64,000 nt of DNA, taken from Chitiniphilus shinanonensis DSM 23277. GTDB taxonomy: Bacteria > Pseudomonadota > Gammaproteobacteria > Burkholderiales > Chitinibacteraceae. The notes beneath the pieces were generated by a model. That model searched no databases and had not been told where the DNA came from. It worked only from the letters and a program-made list of their open reading frames with translations. A program made the position numbers and the translations under genes. Below, piece after piece: positions 39,762 to 48,311 of the stretch (position 1 is its first letter; the number at the start of each line of letters is the position of its first letter). The stretch spans positions 1 through 64,000 of the forward strand of contig NZ_KB895351.1 of assembly GCF_000374805.1 (NCBI RefSeq), written 5' to 3'.

Positions 39762-40208
39762 TTACTGCTCGAGCGGCTTGGTGGTCGCGGCGGGCGTGGG
39801 CGGCGGCAGGGCGGACGCCTGGTAGGTCAGGATGGCCTTGCGGATGTCCGCGGCCATGTTGCGGGTCCAGTTGATGTACTTGCTGTGGATCTTGGCCGGC
39901 TGCCCGGCCATCGCCTCGCGGTAGTCGAAGTTCTCGCTGCCGGCGTAGGTGATGGTCACGCTGTGGTCGGTGTAGGCGATGTCCACCGCCACCCACAGCT
40001 TGGTGCGGTCGAGCTTGGCCTCCATGTGGCCGGGCCCGGTGTGGCGGGTGACCCAGCCACGGCCGGCGATGGCGGCGGGAATGAGTTTGGCGACGGCTTC
40101 GACCGTGACCGGGTCGAATTCGATCGGCGCCTGCTCGACCAGCGGCACGTCGGCATGGGCGACGAGGGTCGAGAAGGCCAGCAACAGGCCGAACAGGGTT
40201 TTTTTCAT
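39762..40208 (-). CDS. secreted protein of unknown function
   Basis: 148 aa. Clear signal peptide MKKTLFGLLLAFSTLVAHA, then a small mixed domain with AIAGRGWVTRHTGPGHMEAK, VDIAYTDHSVTITYAGSENF and KIHSKYINWTRNMAADIRKA. I know similar uncharacterised periplasmic proteins in Betaproteobacteria but no named function. It diverges from the lytic transglycosylase gene (51 bp between starts). Confidence 0.75.
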   Translation of the reverse strand: MKKTLFGLLLAFSTLVAHADVPLVEQAPIEFDPVTVEAVAKLIPAAIAGRGWVTRHTGPGHMEAKLDRTKLWVAVDIAYTDHSVTITYAGSENFDYREAMAGQPAKIHSKYINWTRNMAADIRKAILTYQASALPPPTPAATTKPLEQ

Positions 40209-40259
40209 AAGAACTACAGATTTCTTGCAAGAGAAGTCGAGATTATCGTGGTACGGGGT

Positions 40260-40883
40260 ATGAAAGCACAACGGTTGTTCCTCTCGCTTTTGCTGGCCTG
40301 CACGGCCCTGGGTGTCCAGGCCGGGGCGCAGCGGGAGGAAGCTTTGTCCAGCTCCGTGCAATCCACCATGCAGCGCTCCATCGCCGACGGCGCGCAGCCG
40401 CGGCTGGTGTTCGCCGACCCGCGCGAGGGCGAAGCATGGCTGGCCGAGATGTCCGAGCGCCTGGCCAAGCGCATTCCCGACGAGTTCATGCGGCGCAAGA
40501 TCCTGGTGGCGGCGCACTACGAGGCCACCCGCGCCGGGCTCGATCCGCAATTGGTGCTGGGGCTGATCCACGTGGAAAGCGGCTTCAACCGCTATGCGCT
40601 GAGCCCGGTGGGCGCGCGCGGGTTGATGCAGGTGATGCCGTTCTGGCAGCGCCTGATCGGCGCCCCGGGGCAAAGCCTGTTCGACATCCATACCAACCTG
40701 CGCTACGGCTGCACCATCCTGCGTCACTACCTGGATATCGAGAACGGCGACCTGTTCCGCGCGCTGGGGCGCTACAACGGCAGCCTGGGGCGCGCCGAGT
40801 ACCCCAACCTGGTGTACGGCGCCTGGAAGAACCACTATGCCTGGGACAGCAAGACCCAGACCCAGCAGGTGGCGCAGCGATGA
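40260..40883 (+). CDS. periplasmic lytic transglycosylase (SLT domain)
   Basis: 207 aa. Signal peptide (MKAQRLFLSLLLACTALGVQ) followed by an SLT domain: catalytic E106 in LGLIHVESGFNRYALSPVGA, RGLMQVMPFWQRLIG and ALGRYNGSLGRAEYPNLV. It cleaves the glycan strand, forming 1,6-anhydromuramic ends. It overlaps the next small membrane gene by four bases. A member of the window's group of wall-turnover enzymes. Confidence 0.9.
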   Translation: MKAQRLFLSLLLACTALGVQAGAQREEALSSSVQSTMQRSIADGAQPRLVFADPREGEAWLAEMSERLAKRIPDEFMRRKILVAAHYEATRAGLDPQLVLGLIHVESGFNRYALSPVGARGLMQVMPFWQRLIGAPGQSLFDIHTNLRYGCTILRHYLDIENGDLFRALGRYNGSLGRAEYPNLVYGAWKNHYAWDSKTQTQQVAQR

Positions 40884-41092
40884 CCCTGCCCACCCCGGGC
40901 AGCCTGTTCCTGGGGCTGATGCTCAACGCGCTGGGGATGGCGTATTTCTGGTTCGGCCGCCGCCAGCGCCGCGCCATGCCGCTGCTCAGCGGGCTGGGGC
41001 TGATGGTGCTGCCCTATCTGGTGTCGGGCCTGGCCTGGACCCTGGGGCTGGGTGCCTTGCTGGCGGGGCTGCCGTTCTGGGTCGATTTCTAA
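40880..41092 (+). CDS. small two-TM membrane protein
   Basis: 70 aa, almost entirely two hydrophobic helices (about 7-25 and 37-66) with a basic loop RRQRRAM between them. Translationally coupled to the transglycosylase by an ATGA overlap. Function unknown; short membrane proteins of this shape are common in Proteobacteria. Confidence 0.7.
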   Translation: MTLPTPGSLFLGLMLNALGMAYFWFGRRQRRAMPLLSGLGLMVLPYLVSGLAWTLGLGALLAGLPFWVDF

Positions 41093-41121
41093 ACGACGGC
41101 AGGCGCCCGGACCGGTAATGC

Positions 41122-41796
41122 TCAGCCCGGCAGGCTATCCACCTTCAGCAGTCGGATGTAGCCGTGCTCCAGCGCCACCCAGTCCTGTTCCACCCAGGCA
41201 TTCAACTGCTTGTTCACCGATTCGCGGCTGGCGCCGACCAGGTTGGCCAGTTCCTGCTGAGTCAGCTTCAGGTCGATCAGGATGCTGCCGTCGGCCTCGG
41301 TGGTGCCGTGTGCCTCGCCCAGCTGGCGCAGCATCTTGCCCAGGCGCTCGGGCAGGTTGAGGAACAGCATGTCCTGCAACAGGTTGTCGGCGGCGCGCAG
41401 GCGTTCGCATAGCGCGGCGATCAGCTGGCGCATCACCTTGGGGTGCGATTCCAGGTAGCCCATCACCGCGTCGCGGCGCAGCACCAGCAACTCGCACGCC
41501 TCCAGCGCCTCGACGCTGGCGCTGCGCATCCCGCCGTCGAGCATGGCGATCTCGCCGAACACCTCGCCGGCCTCCAGGATGCACAGCGTGGCTTCGCGCC
41601 CGTCCTCGGTATTGCGCGAGACCTTGAGCCGGCCGTGCAACACCGCATACATCTCCTCGCCGGCGGTGCCCTGCTGCACCACGGTCTGCTTGGCGCGGAC
41701 CTCGCGTAGTTCGGCATGCTGGGCCAACTCTTCGAGCTCCTGCTCGCTCAGTTCGCAAAACAGAGTGCTGCCGGACAGCAGGCGGGCCTTGTTCAT
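41122..41796 (-). CDS. Crp/Fnr-family transcriptional regulator
   Basis: 224 aa. An N-terminal cyclic-nucleotide-binding-type barrel (about 10-125; AGEVFGEIAMLDGGMRSASV in the phosphate-binding cassette position) is followed by a dimer helix and a winged helix-turn-helix near 170-200 (LTQQELANLVGASRESVNKQ). No Fnr-type cysteine cluster in the N-terminus. The ligand is unknown; R and S of the classical cAMP pocket (RSASV) are kept, so cAMP or a related nucleotide is possible. Confidence 0.92.
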   Translation of the reverse strand: MNKARLLSGSTLFCELSEQELEELAQHAELREVRAKQTVVQQGTAGEEMYAVLHGRLKVSRNTEDGREATLCILEAGEVFGEIAMLDGGMRSASVEALEACELLVLRRDAVMGYLESHPKVMRQLIAALCERLRAADNLLQDMLFLNLPERLGKMLRQLGEAHGTTEADGSILIDLKLTQQELANLVGASRESVNKQLNAWVEQDWVALEHGYIRLLKVDSLPG

Positions 41797-41875
41797 GAGG
41801 ATTCCTCGGCGTGGATGATCGGCGGGCGCGAGCGGATTCTACGCGCGTTGCCGCGGTTGGCGTATGGCTGGGCTG

Positions 41876-42646
41876 TCATGCGTCGAACGCCGCCCAGATC
41901 GGCGTGTGGTCCGAAGGGCGTTCGTTGCGGCGCGGTTCCAGGTCGATGGTGCACGACGTCAGCGCGGGCGCCAGCGCCGGCGAAACCAGCAGGTGATCGA
42001 TGCGCAGACCGGCGTTGCGCTTGAAGCCGTACAGGCGGTAATCCCACCAGGTGAACGACTTCTCGGCCTGCTCGAAGGCGCGGAAGGCGTCGATGAAACC
42101 CAGCGACAGCAGGTCGGCGAACGCCGTGCGCTCGGCCGGCGACACCAGCACCTGGCCTTCCCATTTCTTCGGATCGTGCACATCGCGGTCTTCGGGCGCG
42201 ATGTTGTAGTCGCCGGCCAGGATCAGTCGCGGATGCGCGATCAGTTCTTCGGTCAGCCAGGTGGTCAGCGCCTTCAGCCACGACAGCTTGTACGGGTATT
42301 TGTCGGAATCGAGCGCCTGCCCATTGGGCATGTAGGCGCAGACGAAGCGCACCCCGTTCACGGTGGCGGCGATCACGCGCTTCTGCGCGTCGACATAGCC
42401 GGGAATGTTGACGGTAACGTCGTCCAGCGGCGCGCGGGCGACGATGGCCACGCCGTTGTAGGTCTTCTGTCCGGCGAACACCACGTGATAGCCGGCCTCC
42501 TCGAACGCCTCGCGTGGGAAGTTGTGGTCTTCCAGCTTGGTTTCCTGGATGGCCAGCGCGGTCATCTCGGGGTGCGCGGCCAGCCAGTCCAGCACCTGCG
42601 GCAGGCGGACCTTGAGGCTGTTGACGTTCCAGGTGGCGAATTGCAT
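41876..42646 (-). CDS. xthA: exodeoxyribonuclease III / AP endonuclease
   Basis: 256 aa. Mg-dependent nuclease of base-excision repair. MQFATWNVNSLKVRLPQVLD, ALAIQETKLEDHNFP (metal Glu), GDYNIAPEDRDVHDP and the C-terminal PSDHTPIWAAFDA (catalytic Asp-His) are visible. ATG start with family-length product. Confidence 0.96.
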   Translation of the reverse strand: MQFATWNVNSLKVRLPQVLDWLAAHPEMTALAIQETKLEDHNFPREAFEEAGYHVVFAGQKTYNGVAIVARAPLDDVTVNIPGYVDAQKRVIAATVNGVRFVCAYMPNGQALDSDKYPYKLSWLKALTTWLTEELIAHPRLILAGDYNIAPEDRDVHDPKKWEGQVLVSPAERTAFADLLSLGFIDAFRAFEQAEKSFTWWDYRLYGFKRNAGLRIDHLLVSPALAPALTSCTIDLEPRRNERPSDHTPIWAAFDA

Positions 42647-42719
42647 CGGAAACCCCGTGGCGGATGGTGATGTGAAAAAGCGCGCCGATCCGGCGCGCCT
42701 GGTGGATCGATGGGCCGGC

Positions 42720-43214
42720 TCAGCGGGGCGCGGCGGGCGTCGCGGCCTCCATCGGGAAGCCGGCCAGCTTGAGCGCGTTGGTCCAGGTGTCGCGTTGCCA
42801 GCCCTTGAGGAACTGGCCGTTCAGCTCCAGCACCGGCGGTGCCAGGTTCTCGGCGCCGGCACGCTCGACCATGCTGTCGATGCGCGGGCCGCCCTGGTCG
42901 CTGGAAACCACTTCGTAGGGCACCTTGTTGGCGTCGAGGAAGGCGCGTGCCTCGTCGCACGGCGCGCATTGCGGGAACACGTAGACCACCGCCTTGCCCG
43001 CGGCCCTGGCCGCCGGCTGCGGCTTGGCCGCGGCGCCGGATTCGATGACGTTGGGCTTGATGGTGCGTTCGTGCGCCACGTTGCCGGGGGGCGGGCGATC
43101 GCTGTAGAACACGTTGCCGTCGGCGTCGCGCCATTGATAGACCTTGGCCGCCAGCGCGGGTGCGGCGGCCAGAATTGCAGTCGTGGTAAGCAGGAAGAGA
43201 AGTCGTCGGGCCAT
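42720..43214 (-). CDS. periplasmic glutaredoxin-like protein with DUF4124 N-domain
   Basis: 164 aa. Signal peptide (cut about residue 22), then a DUF4124 segment (KVYQWRDADGNVFYSDRPPP), a linker, and a glutaredoxin-like domain with C83-x-x-C86 in YVFPQCAPCDEARAFL. It may reduce or isomerise disulfides in the periplasm (inferred). The start was set at ATG 43214 to give the signal peptide. Part of a minus-strand run with the two genes upstream. Confidence 0.82.
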   Translation of the reverse strand: MARRLLFLLTTTAILAAAPALAAKVYQWRDADGNVFYSDRPPPGNVAHERTIKPNVIESGAAAKPQPAARAAGKAVVYVFPQCAPCDEARAFLDANKVPYEVVSSDQGGPRIDSMVERAGAENLAPPVLELNGQFLKGWQRDTWTNALKLAGFPMEAATPAAPR

Positions 43215-43248
43215 GATTCGGGGATTATTGCCGATTGCGCGGTTCACG

Positions 43249-43689
43249 TCAGCCCATCGAGCGGGTCTCGACCACGACCTGGCGGCGGTCGATGGTCAGC
43301 ACCAGTTGCCAGTCGTGACGCGCCGCGGAACAGAACGGCAGCGCGGTCTGCAATTGCCAGCGCGAGTCGCCCGACGGTTGCATCGGCCGGCGATTCGGTC
43401 CCATGTCCATGCCCTGCATCCGCCATTCGGCCGCCACGTCGCTGGCCGGGCCCCGCAGCGTCAGCAAAAACACCCGGTTGGCCGTCAGCTTCTGGTCGCT
43501 GGAAACGCGGTAGCGTTGCTGGCCCGATTCGAAATCGCAGCCACGTTCCAGCGCCGGGCAATCCACCTTGGCCGGCGGCTCGGTGTCGCGGCGCGGCGAC
43601 AGGTCGATCCAGCCCAGGTATTGCGCGGCGAATCCGGCGACGGCCAGCAAGGCCACCACCCGGCCGATCGAAGCCAGGGTCGGCTTCAT
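43249..43689 (-). CDS. membrane-anchored protein of unknown function
   Basis: 146 aa. One N-terminal TM segment (about 7-25) then a small periplasmic domain with two cysteines near residues 44-51 (VDCPALERGCDF) and a third near 121. AAEWRMQGMDMGPNRRPMQ is reminiscent of short uncharacterised proteins with a metal-like Met/His pattern, but no family is assigned. Its ATG overlaps the end of the Nudix gene by four bases, so the two are co-translated. Confidence 0.72.
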   Translation of the reverse strand: MKPTLASIGRVVALLAVAGFAAQYLGWIDLSPRRDTEPPAKVDCPALERGCDFESGQQRYRVSSDQKLTANRVFLLTLRGPASDVAAEWRMQGMDMGPNRRPMQPSGDSRWQLQTALPFCSAARHDWQLVLTIDRRQVVVETRSMG

Positions 43690-44645
43690 GACCAGGCCGC
43701 CGACAGCATGGCCACACCGTGCCCGCCACAGGCTTGCGCCTGCGACAGATCACGCCCGCTCAGGCCGCCCAGCGCATAGATGGGCAGCGGCCAGCCGTGG
43801 GCGACCGTGGTGGCGAAGCCGTCCCAGCCCAGCGGCGCCTCGCCGGGATGCGACGCGGTGGGGGCCACGTGGCCGAGCAGGGCGTAGTCGGCACCGATGC
43901 GCTGGGCCTGCGCCAGTTCGGCTTGATGGTGCGTGGAGACGCCCAGCCAGTCGAAGCCGTGCGGACGGGTGCTCAGGCCGGCCGCTTCCCGCGCCGGCAG
44001 GTGCAGGCCGTCGGCGCGGGTGGCCGCGACCAGCTGCGCCTTGTCGGCGAGGGCGCCGTGCAGTAGTACGCGGCAGCCGCGCGGGCGTGCACGGGCGATC
44101 ACTGCGGTCGCCAGCGCGCCGTAGCGCTCCGGGTCCAGTTGCGGTTCGCGCAGGATCAACAGCGACAGCCCGTCGGCCAACGCCGTATCCAGCCGGGCCA
44201 GCCATGGTTCGACCCCGAGGGTGCCGGCGGCGGAGATCGCCAGGGTGTCGGGCAGGGCCAGGCCACGCAGGATGGGACCATTGGCGGGCAGGATCGGCGA
44301 CACGTCCAGCGCGCCCACCCGTTGCCAGGCGAAGCGCTGGCCTTCGTGCGGATGCGGCTCGCCTTGCCATGCGGTGATGCGGAAGAAATGCAGGCGCACC
44401 GTGGCGTGGGGATAAGTAAAGGTTTGCACGACCCACGGCGTGGCGGCGGTCACCGTCACCCCCAGTTCCTCGATCAGCTCGCGCACCAGCGCCTGGTGGG
44501 CGGTTTCGCCTGCCTCCAGCTTGCCGCCGGGAAACTCCCAGTAGCCGGCATAGGCCTTGCCGACAGGGCGGCTGCCGAGCAGGAAACGGCCGTCGCGGTC
44601 GATGAGGATGCCGGCGGCCACCTCGACGATTTTTCGATCAGACAT
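43686..44645 (-). CDS. Nudix hydrolase fused to a ThiE-like domain
   Basis: 319 aa. The N-terminal Nudix domain (about 1-130) carries the box GGKLEAGETAHQALVRELIEELG, shown here only by its key residues G-x5-E-x7-REL-EE-G, and resembles MutT, which removes 8-oxo-dGTP. The C-terminal half (about 140-319) is a TIM-barrel ThiE-like domain (DGLSLLILREPQLDPERYG, RADGLHLPA, YALLGHVAPTASHPG). The fused form is frequent in Proteobacteria; the second domain's role is not settled. ATG at 44645. Confidence 0.9.
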   Translation of the reverse strand: MSDRKIVEVAAGILIDRDGRFLLGSRPVGKAYAGYWEFPGGKLEAGETAHQALVRELIEELGVTVTAATPWVVQTFTYPHATVRLHFFRITAWQGEPHPHEGQRFAWQRVGALDVSPILPANGPILRGLALPDTLAISAAGTLGVEPWLARLDTALADGLSLLILREPQLDPERYGALATAVIARARPRGCRVLLHGALADKAQLVAATRADGLHLPAREAAGLSTRPHGFDWLGVSTHHQAELAQAQRIGADYALLGHVAPTASHPGEAPLGWDGFATTVAHGWPLPIYALGGLSGRDLSQAQACGGHGVAMLSAAWS

Positions 44646-44724
44646 ATGGTTACTGGAAACCTTTGGTTTGATATTGCTGGCGGAATATCATTCAATGATT
44701 GAATTCTGATTGATGTTCGATGTA

Positions 44725-44798
44725 AGAGCCTGTTCAAAGTCTTTTCACCACACCGTTCTGGGCAGTGGCGGTGCATGAAAAGACTTTGAACAGGCTCT
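44725..44798. mobile_element. 74-bp MITE-like element with perfect 23-bp inverted ends
   Basis: Arms 44725-44747 and 44776-44798 are exact complements (AGAGCCTGTTCAAAGTCTTT start). The middle also pairs partly (CACCACACCG with CGGTG). No transposase gene is present and no target duplication is obvious. It lies in an A/T-rich gap and its right end is 13 bases before the next ATG. Confidence 0.6.
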
Positions 44799-44811
44799 GA
44801 GGAAATCGCTC

Positions 44812-45273
44812 ATGAAGCGTTTGATCGTTGAGCTCCAGTCGATCCAGGAAGACCGTCTGCGGCGGCAGATCATCACCCTGGCCACGGAACCGCAGACCTT
44901 GTGCTGCATCCTTGCCGTATCCACCCGTGCGATCCACGGGCTGGCGGTGACGGCCGTGATTGTACAGGACGCCCGCAACTACCTTTTGCGAGCCGCGCCG
45001 GCCCGTGGACTGGGCGAGCTGGCCGAAGGGCTGCTGGGTGCCGGGCATCCCACCTTCTTCCTGCCGGATCGCCTGAATTCGGTCGAGGAGATGCCCAACG
45101 AACTGCTGGTCACCTGGCTGATCAATGCGCCGCCGCGGGTGCTGACCGACACCACCTTGCACGAACTGCTGTCGCTGGCGCGGCCGAACGGCCTGCCGCC
45201 GGCGGTGCTGCAACGTCGGCGCGAGCCGCAGGCCCGGAGCACCACGGAAGCCCATCTGAAGCCTGGGGCCTGA
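44812..45273 (+). CDS. hypothetical protein, orphan
   Basis: 153 aa with no recognised family. GAGGAA lies at good spacing before the ATG, and the ribosome site touches the right end of the inverted repeat. The middle is mixed alpha/beta (TLCCILAVSTRAIHGLAVTA, LLVTWLINAPPRVLTDTTLH); the C-terminus is basic and low-complexity. It could be under a promoter carried by the repeat. Real coding status is likely but unproven. Confidence 0.6.
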   Translation: MKRLIVELQSIQEDRLRRQIITLATEPQTLCCILAVSTRAIHGLAVTAVIVQDARNYLLRAAPARGLGELAEGLLGAGHPTFFLPDRLNSVEEMPNELLVTWLINAPPRVLTDTTLHELLSLARPNGLPPAVLQRRREPQARSTTEAHLKPGA

Positions 45274-45357
45274 GACCCGACGCGGGCGCGCCGGTTCCCA
45301 GGTCTGCTCCAGGATCGCGCCGGGCCCGGGCAGTGCCGGGCCGCGACGCGGGGACGG

Positions 45358-46218
45358 TCAGCGACTGCCGGCCCAGTCCCGGGCGAATTGCCAGGCGATG
45401 CGTCCGCTGCGCGCGCCCCGGCCTTGCGCCCATTGCAACGCGGCGCGTTCCGACGCGTCGTCCCATGCCGTCACGCCGAACTCGGCCAGCCAGTTGCGCA
45501 CCGCCGCCAGGTACTCGTCCTGCGAAAAGCCGTAGAACGACAGCCACAGGCCGAAGCGCTCGGACAACGCCACCTTCTCCTCGATCGCCTCGGCGAAATG
45601 GATCTCGCCGTCCTGATGGCGCGTCTGCGCGTTTTCGCTGAAGTACTCCGGCACCAGGTGGCGACGGTTGGAGGTGGCGTAGATCAGCACATTGGCGCTG
45701 GTGGCGGCGATGGAGCCGTCCAGCGCGGTCTTGAGCGCCTGGTAGCCGTGGTCGCCTTCCTCGAACGACAGGTCGTCGCAGAACACGATGAAGCGCTCGG
45801 GGCGCGCGCCGACCTGCTCGACGATGTCGGCCAGGTCGTGCAGATGGGTTTTTTCCACTTCGATCAGGCGCAGGCCCTGGTGGCGGAATTCGTTCCACAC
45901 CGCCTTGACCAGCGAGCTTTTGCCGCAGCCGCGCGCGCCGGTGAGCAGTACGTTGTTGGCCAGCCGGCCTTCGACGAACTGGCGGGTGTTGGCGACCAGC
46001 CGCTCGCGTTGCAGCGAGACGTTCACCAGCTGGTCCAGCTGGATGGTATGCGGATGGCGCACGGCCTCGAGCTGGCTGCGGCCGTTGCGCACGCGCCAGC
46101 GGAAGGCCTGCGCCGACCACTCGGTTTCGCTGGCGGCGGCGGGGAGGAGGGGATCGGCGCGGTCGAGCAGGGTTTCGACGCGGTCGAGAAAGGCAAGCAA
46201 TCGTTCGTTGGGGATCAT
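45358..46218 (-). CDS. DUF815 AAA-type ATPase
   Basis: 286 aa. Walker A in NVLLTGARGCGKSSLVKAVW and a Walker B-like FIVFCDDLSFEEGD, followed by SNVLIYATSNRRHLVPEYF; this is the DUF815 family of predicted ATPases. The molecular role is unknown. Its ATG overlaps the tlpA stop by four bases, so it is the last gene of a cutA-dsbD-tlpA-DUF815 run. Confidence 0.9.
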   Translation of the reverse strand: MIPNERLLAFLDRVETLLDRADPLLPAAASETEWSAQAFRWRVRNGRSQLEAVRHPHTIQLDQLVNVSLQRERLVANTRQFVEGRLANNVLLTGARGCGKSSLVKAVWNEFRHQGLRLIEVEKTHLHDLADIVEQVGARPERFIVFCDDLSFEEGDHGYQALKTALDGSIAATSANVLIYATSNRRHLVPEYFSENAQTRHQDGEIHFAEAIEEKVALSERFGLWLSFYGFSQDEYLAAVRNWLAEFGVTAWDDASERAALQWAQGRGARSGRIAWQFARDWAGSR

Positions 46219-46724
46219 GGCTTTTTCTTGGTCGGGTTCTGCAACAGGGGCTGGAGCATGCTTTCGAGCTTGGCGCCCGGCAGCCGGCCCAGATGGACAG
46301 CCACCTTGTTGCCCTGCGCATCGTAGAGCGCAGTGAAGGGCAGTCCGCCCACGGTATTGCCCTCGGCCTGCATGGCCTTCATGGCGTTCCCCTCGCCGAT
46401 CAGACTGGGGTAGTTCACCCGGTATTGCTTGATGAAGGCGCGTACCGCCTCGGCATCATCGATGGCGATGCCGACGAACTGGATACGGCCGGCGTATTTC
46501 TTTTGGAGGGCGACGAATTCGGGAATTTCCTCGCGACAGGGCGAGCACCAGGTGGCCCAGAAATTGACCACCAGCGGGGTGCCACGCCATGTTGCCAGTG
46601 TGGCCGCTTTGCCGTCCACCGTGTCGAGCCGGGTCTTGTACAGCGGCGATTCCGCGGCCTGCGCGCTGGACAAGGCCAGCAGGGTGGTCAGGGCGGCGGC
46701 GAGCAGGCGGGGCGACAAGGTCAT
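46215..46724 (-). CDS. TlpA/ResA-type periplasmic thioredoxin
   Basis: 169 aa. Signal peptide (MTLSPRLLAAALTTLLALSS) and thioredoxin fold with C60-x-x-C63 in NFWATWCSPCREEIPEF and the cis-Pro in VGGLPFTALYD. A disulfide reductant in the periplasm, probably recharged by the DsbD encoded just upstream and used for cytochrome c or other substrates (inferred). Start codon overlaps the dsbD stop by four bases. Confidence 0.9.
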   Translation of the reverse strand: MTLSPRLLAAALTTLLALSSAQAAESPLYKTRLDTVDGKAATLATWRGTPLVVNFWATWCSPCREEIPEFVALQKKYAGRIQFVGIAIDDAEAVRAFIKQYRVNYPSLIGEGNAMKAMQAEGNTVGGLPFTALYDAQGNKVAVHLGRLPGAKLESMLQPLLQNPTKKKP

Positions 46725-48274
46725 GGCAGGGCATCCAGTGTGGCGGAAAAGGCGGCGGCGTTCTGGAAGCCGACCACCCGGCGCGGCAGCAGCCTGCCGT
46801 CGCGGTCGTAGAACAGCAGCGCGGGCGGGCCATACAGGCCGAAGCGACGCAGCAGGGCGGCGTCGGCATCGCTGTTGCGCGTCAGGTCCGCGCGCAGCAG
46901 CACGTAGGGTTGCAGCCGGCGGCGCACGCCGGCGTCGGTCAGCGTCTGGCGCTCGAATTCGATGCAGCTGGTGCACCAGTCGGCGTACATGTCCAGCATC
47001 ACCGGCCTGCCGCGCGCCTCGCGCAGGGCGGCGTCCAGCCCGGCCGCATCGGCGACGGTGCGGAAGGCGGGGATGTCGGGCTGCGGCAGGTAGTGCAGCC
47101 ACAGCGGGCGCGCCATCCATATCGCGGTGCCGAGCAGCACCACGCCGAACAGCATCTTCACCGCGCGCATCACCCGCTGCGACAGGCGCGGCAGCATGGC
47201 GGCGCCGAACGCGCCCACCAGCATCAGCGGCGTGCCGATACCCAGCGCCAGCGCGTACAGCGATGCGCCGCCCAGCCAGGTGTCGCCGGTGCGGCCCAGG
47301 TAGGCCAGCGCGGCCACCAGCGGCGGCGCCACGCACGGGCCGACGATCAACGCCGACAGCGCGCCCATCGCGAACACCGAGCCGCCGCGCCCGCCGGGCA
47401 GGCGGTGCGCCAACTGGTTGAACACGGTCTGCACCCGGCTGGGGAACTGGAACTGGAAGGCGCCGAACATCGCGAACGCCATCACCACGAACAGCAGCGC
47501 GGTGGCCGCGATCACCCACGGTTGTTGCAGTGCCACCGTCAGCAGCGTGCCGGTGGCGGCCGCGGCCATGCCGGCCAGGGTGTAGGTGAGCGCCATGCCC
47601 TGCACGTAGATGGCGGTCAGCAGCAAGCCCCTGCCGCGCGAACCATGGTTGCTGCCGTTGCCGACCACGATGCTGGAGACGATGGGCAGCAGCGGATACA
47701 TGCAGGCGGTAAGCGCCAGACCTATGCCAGCGGCATAGAAGAGGGCGAGCGTCAGCCAGAGTCCGCCACGAAAAAAGCCGCTGTCGTCGTCGGCCTGCGT
47801 GGCGCGGTCGTTACCGCGCTTGCCGAACAGCGCGCCGACGCCGTCGCTCTGGCCCGATGATTCGCCCGGCGCCAGCAATGCAGTCTGTGGCGGATAGCAG
47901 ATGCCGGCGTCGGCACAGCCCTGGAACTTCACCTTGAGCCTGACGTCGGCGGGCAACGGTGTGGCCGCTTGCAGCGTCATCGCCACGTCGCTGTGAAAAA
48001 CGGCCACGCGACCGAAGCTGGGGTCGTCCTTGATATCGCCGTCGGGCAGCCTCACCTGCAAGGCATGGGCCGGTTCGGCGGTGACGCTGATCCGGTCCCG
48101 GTAGAGGTAGTAGCCCGGGGCCACGTCGAAACGCAGTTCCAGCGTGGTGGCGGAAGGTTGGGTCAGGCTGGCGCGGAATGCCTGGTCGGGAGGCAGCAGG
48201 TCGGCTTCGGTTTCGGCGAATGCCAGCGTGGCGAGAGCCAGGGTCAGCAGGGCGAGGACGAGACGGCGGATCAA
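46721..48274 (-). CDS. dsbD: thiol:disulfide interchange protein DsbD
   Basis: 517 aa. It passes electrons from cytoplasmic thioredoxin to periplasmic thiol proteins. Signal peptide; alpha domain with C120 and C126 (FQGCADAGICYPP); eight-helix beta domain with TACMYPLLPI and GPCVAPPLVA; C-terminal thioredoxin domain with C434-x-x-C437 (YADWCTSCIEF). The start codon is TTG with no strong ribosome site, but it alone gives the signal peptide. Coupled to tlpA. Confidence 0.95.
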   Translation of the reverse strand: MIRRLVLALLTLALATLAFAETEADLLPPDQAFRASLTQPSATTLELRFDVAPGYYLYRDRISVTAEPAHALQVRLPDGDIKDDPSFGRVAVFHSDVAMTLQAATPLPADVRLKVKFQGCADAGICYPPQTALLAPGESSGQSDGVGALFGKRGNDRATQADDDSGFFRGGLWLTLALFYAAGIGLALTACMYPLLPIVSSIVVGNGSNHGSRGRGLLLTAIYVQGMALTYTLAGMAAAATGTLLTVALQQPWVIAATALLFVVMAFAMFGAFQFQFPSRVQTVFNQLAHRLPGGRGGSVFAMGALSALIVGPCVAPPLVAALAYLGRTGDTWLGGASLYALALGIGTPLMLVGAFGAAMLPRLSQRVMRAVKMLFGVVLLGTAIWMARPLWLHYLPQPDIPAFRTVADAAGLDAALREARGRPVMLDMYADWCTSCIEFERQTLTDAGVRRRLQPYVLLRADLTRNSDADAALLRRFGLYGPPALLFYDRDGRLLPRRVVGFQNAAAFSATLDALP

Positions 48275-48311
48275 GGGAGTCGGGCCTGTGTTGCGGTGGT
48301 GAGTCGGACGT

